From Pseudoflavonifractor intestinihominis (GTDB taxonomy: Bacteria > Bacillota > Clostridia > Oscillospirales > Oscillospiraceae): a stretch of 64,000 nt of DNA. The stretch lies in assembly GCF_040096055.1 (NCBI RefSeq), contig NZ_JBBMFK010000005.1, positions 1-64,000 of the forward strand, in the 5' to 3' direction. Numbering within the stretch: position 1 is the first letter of the stretch; each line of letters begins with the position of its first letter. The notes below the pieces were generated by a model that did not search any database, was not told the origin of the DNA, and saw nothing but the letters and a program-made list of their open reading frames with translations. A program made the position numbers and the translations under genes. This document shows, piece after piece, positions 23,920 through 36,149 of the stretch.

Positions 23920-26136
23920 TCAGAAGGGCCACGCGCCGGGGATCCAGCGCAGGAAGTTGGTGGTGTACCAGATGGGGACCATGATGCCCACCAGCACGGG
24001 GTAGAAGGCGGCGTACAGGGCCACGGCGCCGCCGGTGGTGCCGTAGACCGCCGCCCGCCAGCCGGGCGCCCTGCGGCCCGCCAGGTCGTTGAACACATAG
24101 GCCAGGGCCAGCACCAGGAAGAGGATAGAGGGGAAGTAGTGGTAGGCGAAGGTGATGCGGCCGATGAACATCCAGGGCACCAGCTGGGACAGATAGCCGA
24201 TGAGGATGAACATGGCCTTGGCCGAGTACCGGGGGAAGGCCCTGCTGGCCAGATAGCCCAGTACCCAGTAGATGAGCACCCCGCCCACCAGCAGGCACAG
24301 GTTGCGCAGCCGGACCAGATTGTCCAGCTCGGCGCTGAGCACCCCGTCCACGCCGATGACCGCACCGGCAGCCACCAGGCCGGACAGGAGGAAGAAGAGC
24401 ATCTTGGAGCGGAACCGGCGGAAGGACTGGGCGGCGCAGGCGATCATGGCCAGCAGGCCGCCCCAGCACACGATGGGGTTGGAGAAGGCGCCGAAGGCGC
24501 ACTTGAGGCCCTGGGACGCGCCGCTGGTGTTGTCCAGGTAGTAGAGGATGGGACGGCCGTCCACGATCCACTGATACCAGCGGGAGGAGTAGGGGTGGGG
24601 GGTGTGGACGCCCTCGTGGTAGGTGAGCATGTAGACCTGATTGTCCCACATGACCTTGATCAGGTTCTCCAGGCTGGTGTCCCCCTTGGCGGCGGCGTAG
24701 GGCAGGTAGGAGGCGGTGTAGATCACCGCCGGGATGAGCACAAAGCACAGCACGGAGAACAGCAGGGTCTTGACCAGCCAGGGGGCGAACCGGGGGGCGT
24801 CCTCGGCCTGGGGCCAGTCCCGCCACTTGAAGTAGAGCCCGATGAAGTAGAGCAGGGCCAGGCCCACTGCGCCGTAGATCACGGTCCACTTGCTGGCCGC
24901 GCCGATACCCCACATAAGGCCGGACAGGAACAGGGGCAGGGCCCCCTTGCGGAAGGAGGTGCCGGCGGGCAGGGTCAGGTACCGGTACATGAAGTAGTAC
25001 ATGGCCAGGATAAAGAACACGCCGTAGGTGTCGATGGTGGCGATGCGGGTCTGGGTCAGGTGCATGAAGTCAAAGGCGAAGAGAGCCGTGCCGCAGAAGG
25101 CCACCACCGTCTTGCCAAACAGGTTTTTCAGGAACACATAGAGCAGAGGCACCATGAGCACGCCGAAGAGGGCGCCCATGAACCGCCAGCCGAAGGGGGT
25201 CAGGCCGAACATGCGGATGCCCAGGCCGATGATCAGCTTGCCCAGAGGCGGGTGGGAGATCTCGTAGGGGTAGATGCCCCGGATGTGCTCGTAGGCGGTG
25301 CGGGGGTGGTAGATCTCGTCGAAGTAGGAGGAGTTGTACCAGGTGGGCATGGCGGGCACGGTGTCCCCCTCGTCAAACAGGGGGGAGGCGCCCTCGCCGG
25401 TGTAGGAGATGTTCCGCAGGGTGATGAGCGCTCCGTCGGTGTCGTACAGGGCCAGCTCGCCCAGCTCCAGCCACTGGTCCCCGCTGTCGGGGTTGCCGGT
25501 GAGGCGGAACATCCGCACCTCCAGGGACAGGGGATCGGGGCCCTCTCCGGTGCGCAGCACGGAGTTGTCGATCCACTTGAACAGGTCGGAGTACTTCTGG
25601 TGGAGGGCGGCGGAGGTGTTGCCGCTGTCCAGCCCGGCGGGCAGGGTGGAGCCGCTCTTGTTCTCCTTCCAGATCAGGCCGGAGACGTGGTTCTCCTCAT
25701 CCTCGTAGGCGAGCAGGGTATACCAGGTCTCGCCGTCCGGGCTGGCCTCCAGGGTGTAGCTGCCGGTATTCAGGCCGGTGTAGTACATGACCCGGGAGAT
25801 GGCGGTGGGCTCGGCCAGAGTGAAGGTGACGGTCTGACCGGCGGAGAGCTGGCAGAAGGACTGGGGGTTGGTAAAGGATCCCAGGTTCCAGAAGGCGGTG
25901 AAGGCGTACACCGCTGTCAGCAGCAGCAGGGGCAGGGCGTCCTTCCGCCGCATGGGGAACCGGCGGCGGGGAAAGGACAGGGGGCGGGGGGTGCGGCTGG
26001 CCGCGGTGACCCACTCCAGGGTGCCTGTCCGGGGGGACATGGCGTGGCGGTAGTAGCTCAGCAGGCAGAACATGGCGGCCAGGACCACGATGGGGAGCAC
26101 CAGCGTGGGGGTGATATACTGCATGAGGTTCATCAT
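23920..26136 (-). CDS. PMT-family (GT39) membrane glycosyltransferase with a sugar-binding-like domain
   Basis: A 738-residue multi-spanning glycosyltransferase of the dolichyl/polyprenyl-phosphate-mannose type. It uses a lipid-linked sugar to glycosylate proteins or surface polymers outside the membrane. An N-terminal helix is followed by a short tail and a second helix, then an extracytoplasmic domain at about 90-270 resembling F5/8-type carbohydrate-binding modules (YTLEASPDGETWYTL). The family acidic motif FDEIYHPRTAYEH is near 300, and at least nine more helices follow. The ATG at 26136 follows GGAGG. It leads the operon with the PHP phosphatase and rpiB. Confidence 0.85.
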   Translation of the reverse strand: MMNLMQYITPTLVLPIVVLAAMFCLLSYYRHAMSPRTGTLEWVTAASRTPRPLSFPRRRFPMRRKDALPLLLLTAVYAFTAFWNLGSFTNPQSFCQLSAGQTVTFTLAEPTAISRVMYYTGLNTGSYTLEASPDGETWYTLLAYEDEENHVSGLIWKENKSGSTLPAGLDSGNTSAALHQKYSDLFKWIDNSVLRTGEGPDPLSLEVRMFRLTGNPDSGDQWLELGELALYDTDGALITLRNISYTGEGASPLFDEGDTVPAMPTWYNSSYFDEIYHPRTAYEHIRGIYPYEISHPPLGKLIIGLGIRMFGLTPFGWRFMGALFGVLMVPLLYVFLKNLFGKTVVAFCGTALFAFDFMHLTQTRIATIDTYGVFFILAMYYFMYRYLTLPAGTSFRKGALPLFLSGLMWGIGAASKWTVIYGAVGLALLYFIGLYFKWRDWPQAEDAPRFAPWLVKTLLFSVLCFVLIPAVIYTASYLPYAAAKGDTSLENLIKVMWDNQVYMLTYHEGVHTPHPYSSRWYQWIVDGRPILYYLDNTSGASQGLKCAFGAFSNPIVCWGGLLAMIACAAQSFRRFRSKMLFFLLSGLVAAGAVIGVDGVLSAELDNLVRLRNLCLLVGGVLIYWVLGYLASRAFPRYSAKAMFILIGYLSQLVPWMFIGRITFAYHYFPSILFLVLALAYVFNDLAGRRAPGWRAAVYGTTGGAVALYAAFYPVLVGIMVPIWYTTNFLRWIPGAWPF

Positions 26137-26224
26137 GGCAGACCTCCGGAGACAGAATGGGCGGGGGTGGAGGACATCTCCGCCGTAGGGCATAACACAG
26201 AGTCATTCTACCATAGATCGGCGC

Positions 26225-26265
26225 AAAAAAATAGGGGACGGACCAAAGTCCGCCCTCTATTTTTT
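26225..26265. terminator. Terminator downstream of the heat-shock operon
   Basis: AAAAAATAGGG / CCCTCTATTTTTT with an inner GACGGA/TCCG pairing. It follows the dnaJ stop on the minus strand and precedes the glycosyltransferase operon. Confidence 0.85.
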
Positions 26266-26298
26266 ATGGCATATGCTCCGCACCGCAGGGGTGGGGGG

Positions 26299-27465
<1,167 letters not shown>

Positions 27466-27530
27466 GGGAGTTCACCTCTTTACGCGGGAAACGGCGGGGG
27501 ACAAGCCCCCGCCTGATATCCCAGTTGAAA

Positions 27531-29402
<1,872 letters not shown>

Positions 29403-29589
29403 AGTGTTTTTCCTCCAATATATCGAAATTGTTTTTTAACGAGTGGAATGGGTGGTGTCACGCTTCGCCTGTTCGCGACACCCGGCTTCCCTGCGGCTCA
29501 GGCTTGAAACAGGCCCGCTGTGCGGCCCTTCGGTTTCGCGCCCTCGCTCCGGTCCATCCGGGCTGCTCACGACGGCTCAGCGCTTCTCT

Positions 29590-30156
29590 TTAATTCGCCA
29601 CTTTTACCATAGCGAACCGGACCACCTTGTCGCCGGACTTGAAGCCGGCCTGGAACACATCCACAATGGTGTTTTCGCCCACGGAGTCATCCTCCACGTG
29701 CATCACCGCGTTGTGGAGATTGGGGTCAAAGGGCTGACCCAGGGCGGGGATCTCCTCCACGCCCAGCTTCTTGAGGATGTCGCGCAGCTGGGTCATGGTC
29801 ATCTCCACGCCCTTTTTGAAGGCCTCGTCGGCGGTGTCCTGCTTGAGGGCCCGCTCCAGATTGTCGTACACCGGGAGGAAGGCCAGCACGGTCTCCGACT
29901 TGGCGTCGTTCCATGCCGATTCCTTTTCCTTCTGGCTGCGGCGGCGGTAGTTGTCGTACTCGGCGGCCAGGCGGAGGAACTGGTCCTCCTTCTCCTTCAG
30001 GGCGGCCATAGCCTTTTCGGCGGACTCCAGAGCGGCGGTCAGCTGGGCGCTGTCGGGGGCGTCAGCCGTTCCGGCCTGGGACACGGCCTCCTCCTGGGGG
30101 GCCTGGGGGGTCTCCTGCTGGGAGACGGGCTCCTTTTCCTTATCCTTTTTACTCAT
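29590..30156 (-). CDS. grpE: Nucleotide exchange factor GrpE
   Basis: The 188-residue co-chaperone that releases ADP from DnaK. The N-terminus is an acidic, low-complexity stretch (1-55), then a long coiled-coil (about 45-105) with RLAAEYDNYRRRSQKE, and the beta-domain with the signature NLHNAVMHVEDDS near 145. It starts 17 bases after the hrcA stop, consistent with one transcript. Confidence 0.96.
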   Translation of the reverse strand: MSKKDKEKEPVSQQETPQAPQEEAVSQAGTADAPDSAQLTAALESAEKAMAALKEKEDQFLRLAAEYDNYRRRSQKEKESAWNDAKSETVLAFLPVYDNLERALKQDTADEAFKKGVEMTMTQLRDILKKLGVEEIPALGQPFDPNLHNAVMHVEDDSVGENTIVDVFQAGFKSGDKVVRFAMVKVAN

Positions 30157-30173
30157 AGCTTATGTGCTCACTC

Positions 30174-31235
30174 CTATTTCTTGCCGTCATGGTTCTCTTC
30201 CACGGGGGGAAGCTCGCTCTGTCCGAACAGCTTGGAAAGGCCCTGGGCCAGATAGGACAGGCGGGCGGTGATTTTGGCGTAATCCATACGGGTGGGACCC
30301 ACCACGCCGATGACGCCCCGCATCCCTTCGCCGATGTCATAGCTGGCCACCACCACGCTGGTGTCCTTCAGGGCGTCGGCTACGTTTTCCGGGCCGATGA
30401 GGATGCTCATGGGGTTGTCCTTGGGGACGGGGAAGCGGCTGGGGTCGTTGTCCTCGGAGAGGTAGCTCATCAGAGTCTGGGCCTTCTCCAGGCTGCGGTA
30501 TTCGGGGTGCTCGAGGAGATGGGCGATGCCCGCCGTGTGCACCTTCCGGTGCTCCAGCTCCTCCAGGACCTCGATGGCAAAGGAGACCACCAGGCTGATC
30601 AGCCCGTAGGAGTCGCCGGCGGCGTGCTGGGCCACCCGCATCAGCTCGGGGGTGATCTCCTCCAGGGTGAGTCCGGTAAAGGTGGTGTTGAGCAGGGTGT
30701 TGAGCAGCTGGAGCTGGGGCTCGCTCAGATCAGTAGGCAGCCGCACCAGCCGGTTGCGGACCACGTTGGTGTCCGTCATCACCACGATGATAAAGGCGCT
30801 GCGCTCCACCATCAGCAGGTCGAACCGCTTGATGGTCACCCGCTCCATGCCCGAGGAGAGGGCGAAGGCGGGGTACTGGGTCAGCTGGGAGACGATCCGT
30901 CCCGCCTGGTCGATGACCCGGTCCAGCTCCTGCATCTTCATCCGCAGGGCCTGGTTGATCCGCTGGGTCTCCTGGACGGAGAGGCGGTAGTCGTCCATCA
31001 GCTCGTTGACGTAGAGCCGGTAGCCCTTGGGGGAGGGGATGCGCCCGGAGGAGGTGTGGGGCTGCTCCAGGTAGCCCATGGCCTCCAGGTCGGCCATCTC
31101 GTTGCGGACGGTGGCGGAGGAGACATCCAGTCCGGAGGACTCGGCGATGGTCTTGGAGCCCACCGGCTCCGCCGATTCGATATAGTTATCAATGATAGCC
31201 CGCAGAATGCGTTTCTTTCGGTCTGTCAGATCCAT
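30174..31235 (-). CDS. hrcA: Heat-inducible transcription repressor HrcA
   Basis: The 353-residue repressor of class I heat-shock genes, which binds CIRCE. The N-terminal winged helix shows RKKRILRAIIDNYIESAEPVGS and SSATVRNEMADLEAMGYLEQPHTSSGRIPS (key part TVRNEMADLE), the hallmark of HrcA, followed by the GAF-like dimerisation domain. A perfect CIRCE lies 12 bases upstream of its start, so it autoregulates the whole operon. Confidence 0.97.
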   Translation of the reverse strand: MDLTDRKKRILRAIIDNYIESAEPVGSKTIAESSGLDVSSATVRNEMADLEAMGYLEQPHTSSGRIPSPKGYRLYVNELMDDYRLSVQETQRINQALRMKMQELDRVIDQAGRIVSQLTQYPAFALSSGMERVTIKRFDLLMVERSAFIIVVMTDTNVVRNRLVRLPTDLSEPQLQLLNTLLNTTFTGLTLEEITPELMRVAQHAAGDSYGLISLVVSFAIEVLEELEHRKVHTAGIAHLLEHPEYRSLEKAQTLMSYLSEDNDPSRFPVPKDNPMSILIGPENVADALKDTSVVVASYDIGEGMRGVIGVVGPTRMDYAKITARLSYLAQGLSKLFGQSELPPVEENHDGKK

Positions 31236-31246
31236 CGTGCTGCCTC

Positions 31247-31273
31247 CCTTCTTGTTTTAGCACTCATACTTCC
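31247..31273. promoter_or_regulatory. CIRCE operator
   Basis: A perfect TTAGCACTC-N9-GAGTGCTAA, the HrcA binding site, between the promoter and the hrcA start. Confidence 0.97.
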
Positions 31274-31277
31274 TGAG

Positions 31278-31306
31278 TGCTAACGTAAATGTACCACCAT
31301 CCCCCG
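31278..31306 (-). promoter_or_regulatory. Promoter of hrcA-grpE-dnaK-dnaJ
   Basis: Minus strand TTGACA (31301-31306), 17 bases, TACATT (31278-31283), with CIRCE immediately downstream at the expected start point. Confidence 0.88.
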
Positions 31307-31410
31307 ATATTGTCAATAGGTTGGTTGTAAATGATTTGTGAACAGAAAAAATTTGGGAACAGGGAAAGCAGATGGGAGGAAAGATTGCTAAGAACCGGCG
31401 GAGAAGGGAA

Positions 31411-31457
31411 AAAGACCGCCGCAGCAGAGGCGGAAGTTCCGTCCCTGCCGCGGCGGC
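31411..31457 (-). terminator. Terminator of the nifS-MATE-MBL operon
   Basis: A 12-bp stem with one mismatch (CCGCCGCAGCAG / CTGCCGCGGCGG) followed on the minus strand by TCTTTTTCCC, 13 bases after the MBL hydrolase stop. Confidence 0.75.
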
Positions 31458-31469
31458 AGATGGGGCGAT

Positions 31470-32228
31470 TCAGAATTCCAGGGTCAGGCCGGTCCGGAGA
31501 TAGGTCAGTTTTTCCCCCAGCTCCTCCTGGAGCAGGGCAAAGGCGGGGCCGCCGGTGCAGTGGCCGGTGTACACCTGTGCCACACCCAGCTCGTCGGTGA
31601 GCCAGTGGGCCAGGTTGCGGACAATGCCGGGGGCCACCCCCAGGGTGGCGGTGCCGCCGCTGCCCATCAGGTGGAACCCGCCCAGAATGGCGTACACCCG
31701 CTCTCCGGGGAAGCGGGACAGGATATCCTTTACAATATACCCGGCCCCGGCGTGACAGCAGGAGTTCATGACCACCAGGCCCTTGGCCGTCTCGGCCACC
31801 AGGGACTGCTCGTGCTCCACCGCGTCGGGGATGAGGTGGAGTCCGGGCAGCAGGTCCCGGGGTCCGTCGGCCAGGTCGAAGCGGTGCCGGAACTGTTCGA
31901 TGAGGGCGGGGCTCACCCCGTCGTAGCTGCCGTCCTTCTCCCGGTACCGGGGCAGCAGGGCGGCGGGCCGGGCGTACACCGGTGCGGTGGCGTTGCAGGC
32001 GAAAAAGGCGGCCAGGCCGTCGGCGTGGTCCCAGTGGCCGTGGGAGAGGGCGGCCTTTTCCACGGCGGACAGGTCCACGCCAAGGGCGGCGGCGTTCTCC
32101 GTGAACCGGCCGGAGGAGCCCGCGTCCAGCAGGACGCTGTGGCCCTCATAGGACAGGTGGAGGGACAGGCCGTGCTCGTGGAGCAGGCAGTCGGGGGAGG
32201 TGTTTTCCATCAGGACGGTGACCTTCAT
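31470..32228 (-). CDS. Metallo-beta-lactamase-fold hydrolase
   Basis: A 252-residue MBL-fold protein of the COG1237 type (annotated in some genomes as a dihydropteroate/RFA-P synthase-like enzyme). It opens MKVTVLMENTSPDCLLHEHGLSLHL, has DAGSSGRF near 36 and the metal motif SHGHWDHADGL at about 62-72. Late ligands lie in NSCCHAGAGY near 164 and GGFHLMGSG near 190. The real substrate of this group is not settled. It is the last gene after cysteine desulfurase and MATE. Confidence 0.83.
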   Translation of the reverse strand: MKVTVLMENTSPDCLLHEHGLSLHLSYEGHSVLLDAGSSGRFTENAAALGVDLSAVEKAALSHGHWDHADGLAAFFACNATAPVYARPAALLPRYREKDGSYDGVSPALIEQFRHRFDLADGPRDLLPGLHLIPDAVEHEQSLVAETAKGLVVMNSCCHAGAGYIVKDILSRFPGERVYAILGGFHLMGSGGTATLGVAPGIVRNLAHWLTDELGVAQVYTGHCTGGPAFALLQEELGEKLTYLRTGLTLEF

Positions 32229-32265
32229 GGGGAGCTCCTTTCCGCCGGGCGGCCCGGCACGAGAA

Positions 32266-33666
32266 TCATTCCGGCGATTTCCGGTAGCTGACCTGGGTCA
32301 CGTCGTGGATCCAGGCCCCCGAGCGGAACCGCCAAAGGCCGATGAAGAATTTCAGCACGTTTTCCAGGGAGATGCCCAGATAGACCCAGAAGATGTCCAG
32401 CTTGAGCACCAGCCCGAAGAGTGCGGACAGGGGCAGGGCGAAGCACCAGAGAGGGAGCAGGTCGTTGAGGGTGGCGGCCCGCACGTCGCCGCCGCCCCGG
32501 AGCACGCCCACGATGTTGGTGGTGTTGAAGGAGCGGACGGACAGGAAGGCGAAGGTGACCAGCAGCATCATGGTGGCGATGCTCTGGGCCTCTCTGGACA
32601 GGCCGAAGTTGGGGTACACCACCGGGCTGATGAAGAACAGGGTGCCCAGGATGCCCAGCACGCTCACCACCAGCCCGGAGAGAAAGGCCAGGGTGTTCAG
32701 GGTGCGGCCGGTGTCGTAGACCGTGTCCATCCGGCCGGCGCCGATTTCGCGGCCGATGATGATGGCCGCCGTGCCCGCGGTGGCAAAGACGATGACCGTG
32801 CACACCTTTTCAATGTTGCCCGAGATGGCGTAGGCCGCCAGAATCTCGGTGGAGCCCTCCATATAGCCCATGATGGTGGGGTAGAGGGCGGTGCCCAGGC
32901 CCCAGAGGGTCTCGTTGAGCACCACCGGGGTGGAGTACCGAATGTACCGGGCCAGCAGCTCCCGGCCGGGGCGGAACACCAGGGCGGGTTTGAAGGGGAA
33001 GCGGCGGCTGCGGGCGGCGTAGGTCACCATGACGGCAAATTCCAGCATCCGGGCCAGCAGGGTGCCCACGGCGGCGCCCACCACGCCCAGCCGGGGCGCG
33101 CCCAGGTTGCCGAAGATGAACACCCAGTTGAGAAAGGTGTTGGACACCATGGACACGCCCAGCACGCACAGGCCCAGCTTGGGGTTTTCCATGGACCGGT
33201 GGGCCCCCAGGTAGACCTGGGTGATGGAGTTGAACACGTAGGAGAAGCCCACCACCCGGCCGTACCCCGCCGCCAGCTCCACCACCTCCCGGTTGTTGGA
33301 GAACAGGCCCAGGAATTCCACCGGGAAGCAGTACATCACCAGGGCGAAGAGCAGGGTGATGCTGCCGGCTGCGTAGAAGCCGATGCCGATGACCCGGTTG
33401 ATGGAGTCGGTGTCCCCCTTGCCCCAGAACTGGCTGATGAGCACGGAGGCCCCGCTCTGGAGGCCGAAAATGAGCAGCAGGATGACGAAGATGGGGATGT
33501 TGGCCAGGGTCACCGCCGCCATGGGGGCGTCTCCGGGCAGGGAGCCCACCATAAAGGTGTCCACCAGTGCCAGGGACTCAGTGATAAGATTCTGAAAGAC
33601 AATGGGCAGGGCCAGCCGGACCACGTCACGGTAGAAGGCCCCGCCCCGGTTCATGTAGGAGAGCAT
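32266..33666 (-). CDS. MATE-family efflux transporter
   Basis: A 466-residue exporter with about twelve membrane helices in two homologous halves. MATE features include VRLALPIVFQNLITESLALVDTFMVG at the start (core PIVFQNLITESL), SQFWGKGD near 88 and the second-half counterpart GREIGAGRMD. Such proteins expel cationic drugs or metabolites using Na+ or H+ gradients. The start at 33666 (MLSYMNRGG) follows GAGAGG; a GTG two codons earlier is possible. It lies 22 bases after the cysteine desulfurase stop. Confidence 0.9.
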   Translation of the reverse strand: MLSYMNRGGAFYRDVVRLALPIVFQNLITESLALVDTFMVGSLPGDAPMAAVTLANIPIFVILLLIFGLQSGASVLISQFWGKGDTDSINRVIGIGFYAAGSITLLFALVMYCFPVEFLGLFSNNREVVELAAGYGRVVGFSYVFNSITQVYLGAHRSMENPKLGLCVLGVSMVSNTFLNWVFIFGNLGAPRLGVVGAAVGTLLARMLEFAVMVTYAARSRRFPFKPALVFRPGRELLARYIRYSTPVVLNETLWGLGTALYPTIMGYMEGSTEILAAYAISGNIEKVCTVIVFATAGTAAIIIGREIGAGRMDTVYDTGRTLNTLAFLSGLVVSVLGILGTLFFISPVVYPNFGLSREAQSIATMMLLVTFAFLSVRSFNTTNIVGVLRGGGDVRAATLNDLLPLWCFALPLSALFGLVLKLDIFWVYLGISLENVLKFFIGLWRFRSGAWIHDVTQVSYRKSPE

Positions 33667-33688
33667 AGCCACCTCTCTTTATCCCGTC

Positions 33689-34825
33689 TCAGGACAGGGT
33701 GGTAAACAGGGTGTCCCGGGCCTTGACCAGGGCCTCCCGCAGGCCGTCCACGTCCTCCCTGGTGCTGTCCGGGGAGAAGGACACCCGGAAAGCCCCGTCC
33801 ATCTCGTTCTTGGGCAGGCCCATGGCGGCGAACACATGGCTGGGCTTGCCCCGGTGGCAGGCCGACCCGGCGGACACGCACACACCCATGTCCCCCAGCA
33901 CCCGCACCAGCACCTCACTCTTGTAGCCGGGCAGGGTGAAGCAGAGAATGTGGGGGGCCTCCCCCTCGCCCACCCGCTTCAGCTCCGGAATGGCCGCCGG
34001 AAGCGACTCCAGCGCGTATTCTTTCAGCTCTTTCATACGGGCGGTATAGGAGTTCATCTCCCGCTTGCCCAACGCGCAGGCGGCGGCAAAGGCGGCGGTC
34101 TGGGCGGTGGCCTCGGTGCCGGGGCGCATGCCCTCCTCCTGGCCGCCGCCCAGCATCAGGGGCGGGAACCGGAGGCCCTTGCGGATGTACAGGGCGCCCA
34201 CGCCCTTGGGGGCCCGGATCTTGTGGCCCGAGATGGTGAGCAGGTCCACCCCCAGGGCCTTGGGGGTGAAGGGGATTTTCAGAAAGGCCTGCACCGCGTC
34301 GGTGTGGAGCAGGGCAGGGGAGCCGGCGGCCTTGATGGCCCGGGCGGCCTGGGCTACGGGCTGGATGGTGCCCACCTCATTGTTCACCAGCATCATGGAC
34401 ACCAGTACCGTGTCCGGCCGGAGGGCGGCGGTCAGCTCGTCCATGGAGATGTGGCCGGTCTTGTCCGGCTTGAGCCAGGTGACCTCATACCCCTCCCGCT
34501 CCAGGGCCTTGCAGGGCTCCAGCACGGCGGAGTGCTCAAAGGCGGTGGTGATGATGTGCTTTCCCTTCCGCTTGCCCAGCTCCACGGCGCCGCGGATGGC
34601 CCAGTTGTCCCCCTCGGTGCCGCAGGAGGTGAAAAAGATCTCCTCCGCCGCGCAGCCCAGGGCGGCGGCCACCTGACTGCGCTGATCCTTGAGTCGCTTG
34701 GCGGCCTCACGGCCCAGGGGATAGCGGGAAGAGGGGTTGCCGTACTGCTCCGTCATGGCCTCCAGCGCGGCCTGGGCGGCCTGGGGACACACCCGGGTGG
34801 TGGCGGCATTGTCCAGATAAATCAA
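33689..34825 (-). CDS. Cysteine desulfurase (NifS/IscS-like)
   Basis: A 378-residue PLP enzyme that takes sulfur from cysteine for Fe-S clusters or tRNA thiolation. It shows IYLDNAATT at the start, the PLP lysine in TISGHKIRAPKG near 200, and the catalytic cysteine in SAGSACHRGKPS near 322. The best start is a TTG at 34825: it gives MIYLDNAATT and has AAGGAG at a good distance, whereas the longer frame has no ribosome site. No scaffold protein (IscU) or thiI lies beside it here; MATE and MBL genes follow in the same operon. Confidence 0.92.
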   Translation of the reverse strand: MIYLDNAATTRVCPQAAQAALEAMTEQYGNPSSRYPLGREAAKRLKDQRSQVAAALGCAAEEIFFTSCGTEGDNWAIRGAVELGKRKGKHIITTAFEHSAVLEPCKALEREGYEVTWLKPDKTGHISMDELTAALRPDTVLVSMMLVNNEVGTIQPVAQAARAIKAAGSPALLHTDAVQAFLKIPFTPKALGVDLLTISGHKIRAPKGVGALYIRKGLRFPPLMLGGGQEEGMRPGTEATAQTAAFAAACALGKREMNSYTARMKELKEYALESLPAAIPELKRVGEGEAPHILCFTLPGYKSEVLVRVLGDMGVCVSAGSACHRGKPSHVFAAMGLPKNEMDGAFRVSFSPDSTREDVDGLREALVKARDTLFTTLS

Positions 34826-34887
34826 AGAAATTCGCTCCTTAGTCTCACAATTTCCCCTCAATTCTAATTCGGAACCAGTATAAAGTC

Positions 34888-34922
34888 AAGCGGGGCGGCC
34901 TGACAGAAAGGCCGCCCCGCTT
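34888..34922. terminator. Terminator of the sigma/anti-sigma operon
   Basis: A perfect 14-bp stem (AAGCGGGGCGGCCT) with a 7-base loop, 13 bases after the stop of the minus-strand membrane protein. The T-run is short. Confidence 0.82.
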
Positions 34923-34934
34923 GGGGGAGTGAAA

Positions 34935-36149
34935 TCAGGTGTTGGGCATGTACTGCACGTCCAGCTCCTCCAGGTATTCGTCCACCACAGCAGGGACGTA
35001 GGCCACGCTGACGCTGGAGAAGGACTCCGGGTCGGGGGCATCGGACATGACATCAGTCTCATCCCAGTAGTCCTGGGTGTAGGTGATGCAATAGGCGGGC
35101 TGGATGTAGGGCTGATAGCTCTGGTTCATATACACCAGCTCCACATGGAGGATTTGGGCATTGGCGCCGTCGGTGGGGGCGTCCATGCCCAGATAATCCC
35201 CGGCGCGGAAGTCTGCCACCGCCTCCTCTGCCGTACGGATGGGGTAGAGCACACCCTCTTCCGTGGGCCAGCAGGGGAGGTGGAAGGCGGACATGCCGCC
35301 ATCCGACTCGTGCCAAAATGTATCCCCGATGCGGTTGAAGCAGTAGTCCAGCAGCTGGTCGGTAAGGGAGTCCTCCAGGTCATGGTGGAACCAGAAGAAA
35401 TTCTGGCTCTGCTCGCCGTAGATATTGTAATGGGTGGTGACCTCCAGGACGGGGCTGTCAAATCCGGCCAGGGGGGCCAGCTGCTCCCGCAGCAGCGGGG
35501 CAGCTTTTTCCAGGGTGTCCGCCCAGGCGGGGAGGGGCAGGTCCTCCGGCAGCCAGACGTGGCAGCTGATGAGATTTTCCATACTCATCCGTCCGCCATC
35601 AGCCATATGCGCGGAGAAGAAGCGGTAGGGTGAGCCGGTTTCCGGGCCGTAGCTCTCATAATCGGTGATCTCCGTTCCCAGGGCGGCGGCGACATTTTGG
35701 GCGAAGCGAAGCTGTTCCTCCTGGCTGGGGATGGGATTTTTGTATACAGGCAACTCTTTTATACTGTCCGTATTGTCCAGGGTGGGATTGACGCCCGTCA
35801 TCTCCTCCAGGTCATGTACCATAAAGGAGCCCTGGGTGTCATCCGAGCCGCCCATACCCATGCCCACCGGGGCGGACCAGGAGATTTTCTCCAGGGTCTG
35901 GGCGGAGGTGTAGCCCGGGTCCTGGCTGACCGTGCCGCCGGGGAAGGTGCGGGGCGTGGGTCCGGAGAACCAGCGCCAGCCCAGTCCGGCGGCAATCACC
36001 AGAGCGGCGCAGGCGGCCAGGATGGGGAGCGTCCGGCGTCTGGCCGGGCGGGGGGAGGCGGATTCCATGGCGGCCAGGGTGCGCTCCCGCCAGTCCTCCC
36101 CAGGCGTGAGGGAGGACAGGGACTGCCGGTAAAGTTCAGCGTTGGTCAT
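34935..36149 (-). CDS. Membrane-anchored protein paired with the ECF sigma factor (probable anti-sigma/sensor)
   Basis: A 404-residue protein with a 45-residue N-terminal cytoplasmic segment (MTNAELYRQSLSSLTPGEDW), one membrane helix (ILAACAALVIAAGLGW, about 47-62) and a large outer domain of about 340 residues. Its start overlaps the sigma factor stop by 14 bases and has AGGAGG upstream, so the two are coupled. This layout is that of sigma-regulating membrane proteins. The typical zinc anti-sigma motif HxxxCxxC is absent. The outer domain is not recognised and is unusually large for an anti-sigma factor, so it may be the signal receptor. Confidence 0.72.
   Translation of the reverse strand: MTNAELYRQSLSSLTPGEDWRERTLAAMESASPRPARRRTLPILAACAALVIAAGLGWRWFSGPTPRTFPGGTVSQDPGYTSAQTLEKISWSAPVGMGMGGSDDTQGSFMVHDLEEMTGVNPTLDNTDSIKELPVYKNPIPSQEEQLRFAQNVAAALGTEITDYESYGPETGSPYRFFSAHMADGGRMSMENLISCHVWLPEDLPLPAWADTLEKAAPLLREQLAPLAGFDSPVLEVTTHYNIYGEQSQNFFWFHHDLEDSLTDQLLDYCFNRIGDTFWHESDGGMSAFHLPCWPTEEGVLYPIRTAEEAVADFRAGDYLGMDAPTDGANAQILHVELVYMNQSYQPYIQPAYCITYTQDYWDETDVMSDAPDPESFSSVSVAYVPAVVDEYLEELDVQYMPNT

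Noticed and set aside
23908..24913. Possible fusion of the PHP phosphatase with an upstream extension of about 330 residues
   Set aside because: The extension is an off-frame reading of the glycosyltransferase gene. A GTG with GGAGGT at 23908 gives the normal PHP start.
29403..29589. A second heat-shock promoter or CIRCE between grpE and dnaK
   Set aside because: No CIRCE half sites and no paired -35/-10 were seen; only GC-rich imperfect repeats.
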